This document shows positions 24,170-24,563 of a stretch of DNA of 24,563 nt, one piece after another (position 1 is the first letter of the stretch; each line of letters opens with the position of its first letter). A program made the position numbers and the translations under genes. The stretch is taken from contig CAJUEC010000038.1 of assembly GCA_910585155.1 (NCBI GenBank), positions 1 to 24,563 on the forward strand. The letters are read 5' to 3'. This DNA comes from an uncultured Oscillospiraceae bacterium (GTDB taxonomy: Bacteria > Bacillota > Clostridia > Oscillospirales > Oscillospiraceae). A model generated the notes under the pieces. The model was not told where the DNA came from. It made no database searches and worked only from the letters and a program-made list of their open reading frames with translations.

Positions 24170-24415
24170 CCAGGAGGCGGCCGGCAGCGGCACAGCACGC
24201 CCTGCTTCATACTGTATCCTTTTAAATCCACCGCTCCAAGGCGGATTGCCGCATGGAATTTGCGGGCAAAAATAATGCGGAGCGTCCTATTTGGACACTC
24301 CGCATGTCTTTCGTTGATAAAAAAGATGCAGATGATCATCATGCACCAAAAGCCAACTCGAAGCCCAGCGCAGCGGGTTCGAGTTGGAAAGGAGGAGCAA
24401 AGGAGCGGAACACAG
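24170..24415. other. Intergenic with hairpins, no gene supported
   Basis: No reading frame here has a convincing start. A 12-base stem (24276-24287 with 24293-24304, one mismatch) is followed leftward by ATTATTTTTG and could terminate leftward transcripts. A second stem pairs CCAACTCGAA (24353-24362) with TTCGAGTTGG (24378-24387), leftward followed by CTTTTGG. Both probably serve readthrough from the tRNA. Confidence 0.5.
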
Positions 24416-24449
24416 TTTTAAGGCGGCCCCAAAAGGGACCGCCTTAAAA
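24416..24449 (-). terminator. Terminator of the tRNA-Leu transcript
   Basis: TTTTAAGGCGG (24416-24426) and CCGCCTTAAAA (24439-24449) are exact inverses, extended by CCC/GGG. The hairpin lies 28 bases past the tRNA's CCA end and ends in a U-run on either strand. Confidence 0.8.
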
Positions 24450-24476
24450 TGGAGTGGAGCGGATTTCGCTCCGACG

Positions 24477-24563
24477 TGGTGCGCGAGGCGGGAGTCGAAC
24501 CCGCACGCCCTTGCGAGCACTGGCACCTGAAGCCAGCGAGTCTACCAATTCCACCACTCGCGC
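24477..24563 (-). tRNA. tRNA-Leu (CAG anticodon)
   Basis: On the minus strand an 87-base tRNA with CCA encoded (24477-24479). The acceptor stem pairs GCGCGAG (24563-24557) with CTCGCGC (24487-24481). The D arm has TGGTGGAATTGGTAGAC, the anticodon loop is TTCAGGT between CTGGC and GCCAG, so the anticodon is CAG. A long variable arm (TGCTCGCAAGGGCGT) confirms a class II tRNA, and the T arm has GGTTCGACTCC. Its first base coincides with the window end, and the 7-bp acceptor is complete. Confidence 0.96.

Noticed and set aside
24230..24280. Weak likeness to the inner part of the MITE-like element (GGAATTT, AATAAT)
   Set aside because: No matching ends or target duplication, and too few shared bases in a row.
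24353..24387. GGGTTCGAGTTGG resembling a tRNA T arm, as for an attachment site or tRNA fragment
   Set aside because: It pairs with its own inverse copy 20 bases away as a plain hairpin. No other tRNA arms are present, and no integrase or direct repeat of the true tRNA end was seen.

Overview
The window looks like chromosomal DNA from a GC-rich, spore-forming member of the Clostridia, most likely Oscillospiraceae of the Flavonifractor / Pseudoflavonifractor / Lawsonibacter kind. The reasons are spoVAD-spoVAE, CIRCE-controlled groES-groEL, nrdR, strong GGAGG ribosome binding sites, frequent GTG or TTG starts, hybrid kinases without output domains, and GC-rich hairpins between genes. The genus is inference; no database was searched.

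Layout. 1-120: facing terminators. 135-4519 (-): a two-gene ABC exporter (ATPase plus a 1229-aa FtsX/MacB-type permease with a very long coiled coil) with its own promoter. 4701-5529 (+): a promoter, a yybP-ykoY manganese riboswitch with terminator, and the manganese exporter mntP. 5566-6039 (-): two very small genes, one a 44-aa Asn-rich protein behind a forespore sigma-G-like promoter. 6231-6686 (+): nrdR. 6832-9140 (+): promoter, CIRCE, groES, a leftover second groES 3' end, and groEL. 9141-9434: terminators and a 48-bp palindrome-bearing tandem repeat. 9435-9818 (-): a YxeA-family protein. 10067-10944 (+): a DUF3796-type membrane protein with an XRE regulator. 11142-12512 (-): a zinc-ribbon protein and an acyl-ACP thioesterase. 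12705-14077 (+): spoVAD-spoVAE. 14288-18328 (+): a small sigma factor, a DUF4367-type anti-sigma-like gene broken by a 34-bp duplication, and two membrane proteins. 18746-24104 (+): two hybrid histidine kinases separated by a 162-bp MITE-like element, the second kinase carrying a one-base frameshift. 24477-24563 (-): tRNA-Leu(CAG).

How the genes work together. The window mixes housekeeping functions (chaperonins, ribonucleotide reductase control, metal export, a tRNA), sporulation functions (DPA channel genes and a probable forespore small protein), and signalling modules. The most informative signals are small sequence lesions. A 34-bp tandem duplication shifts the anti-sigma-like gene by exactly one base, and removing one copy restores a 298-codon reading frame ending in a membrane anchor and DUF4367-like domain. 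A one-base loss in the second kinase separates its ATPase end from two receivers. A second groES tail encodes 17 identical residues with eight synonymous codon changes. No CRISPR array, prophage, transposase gene or obvious defence system was seen.
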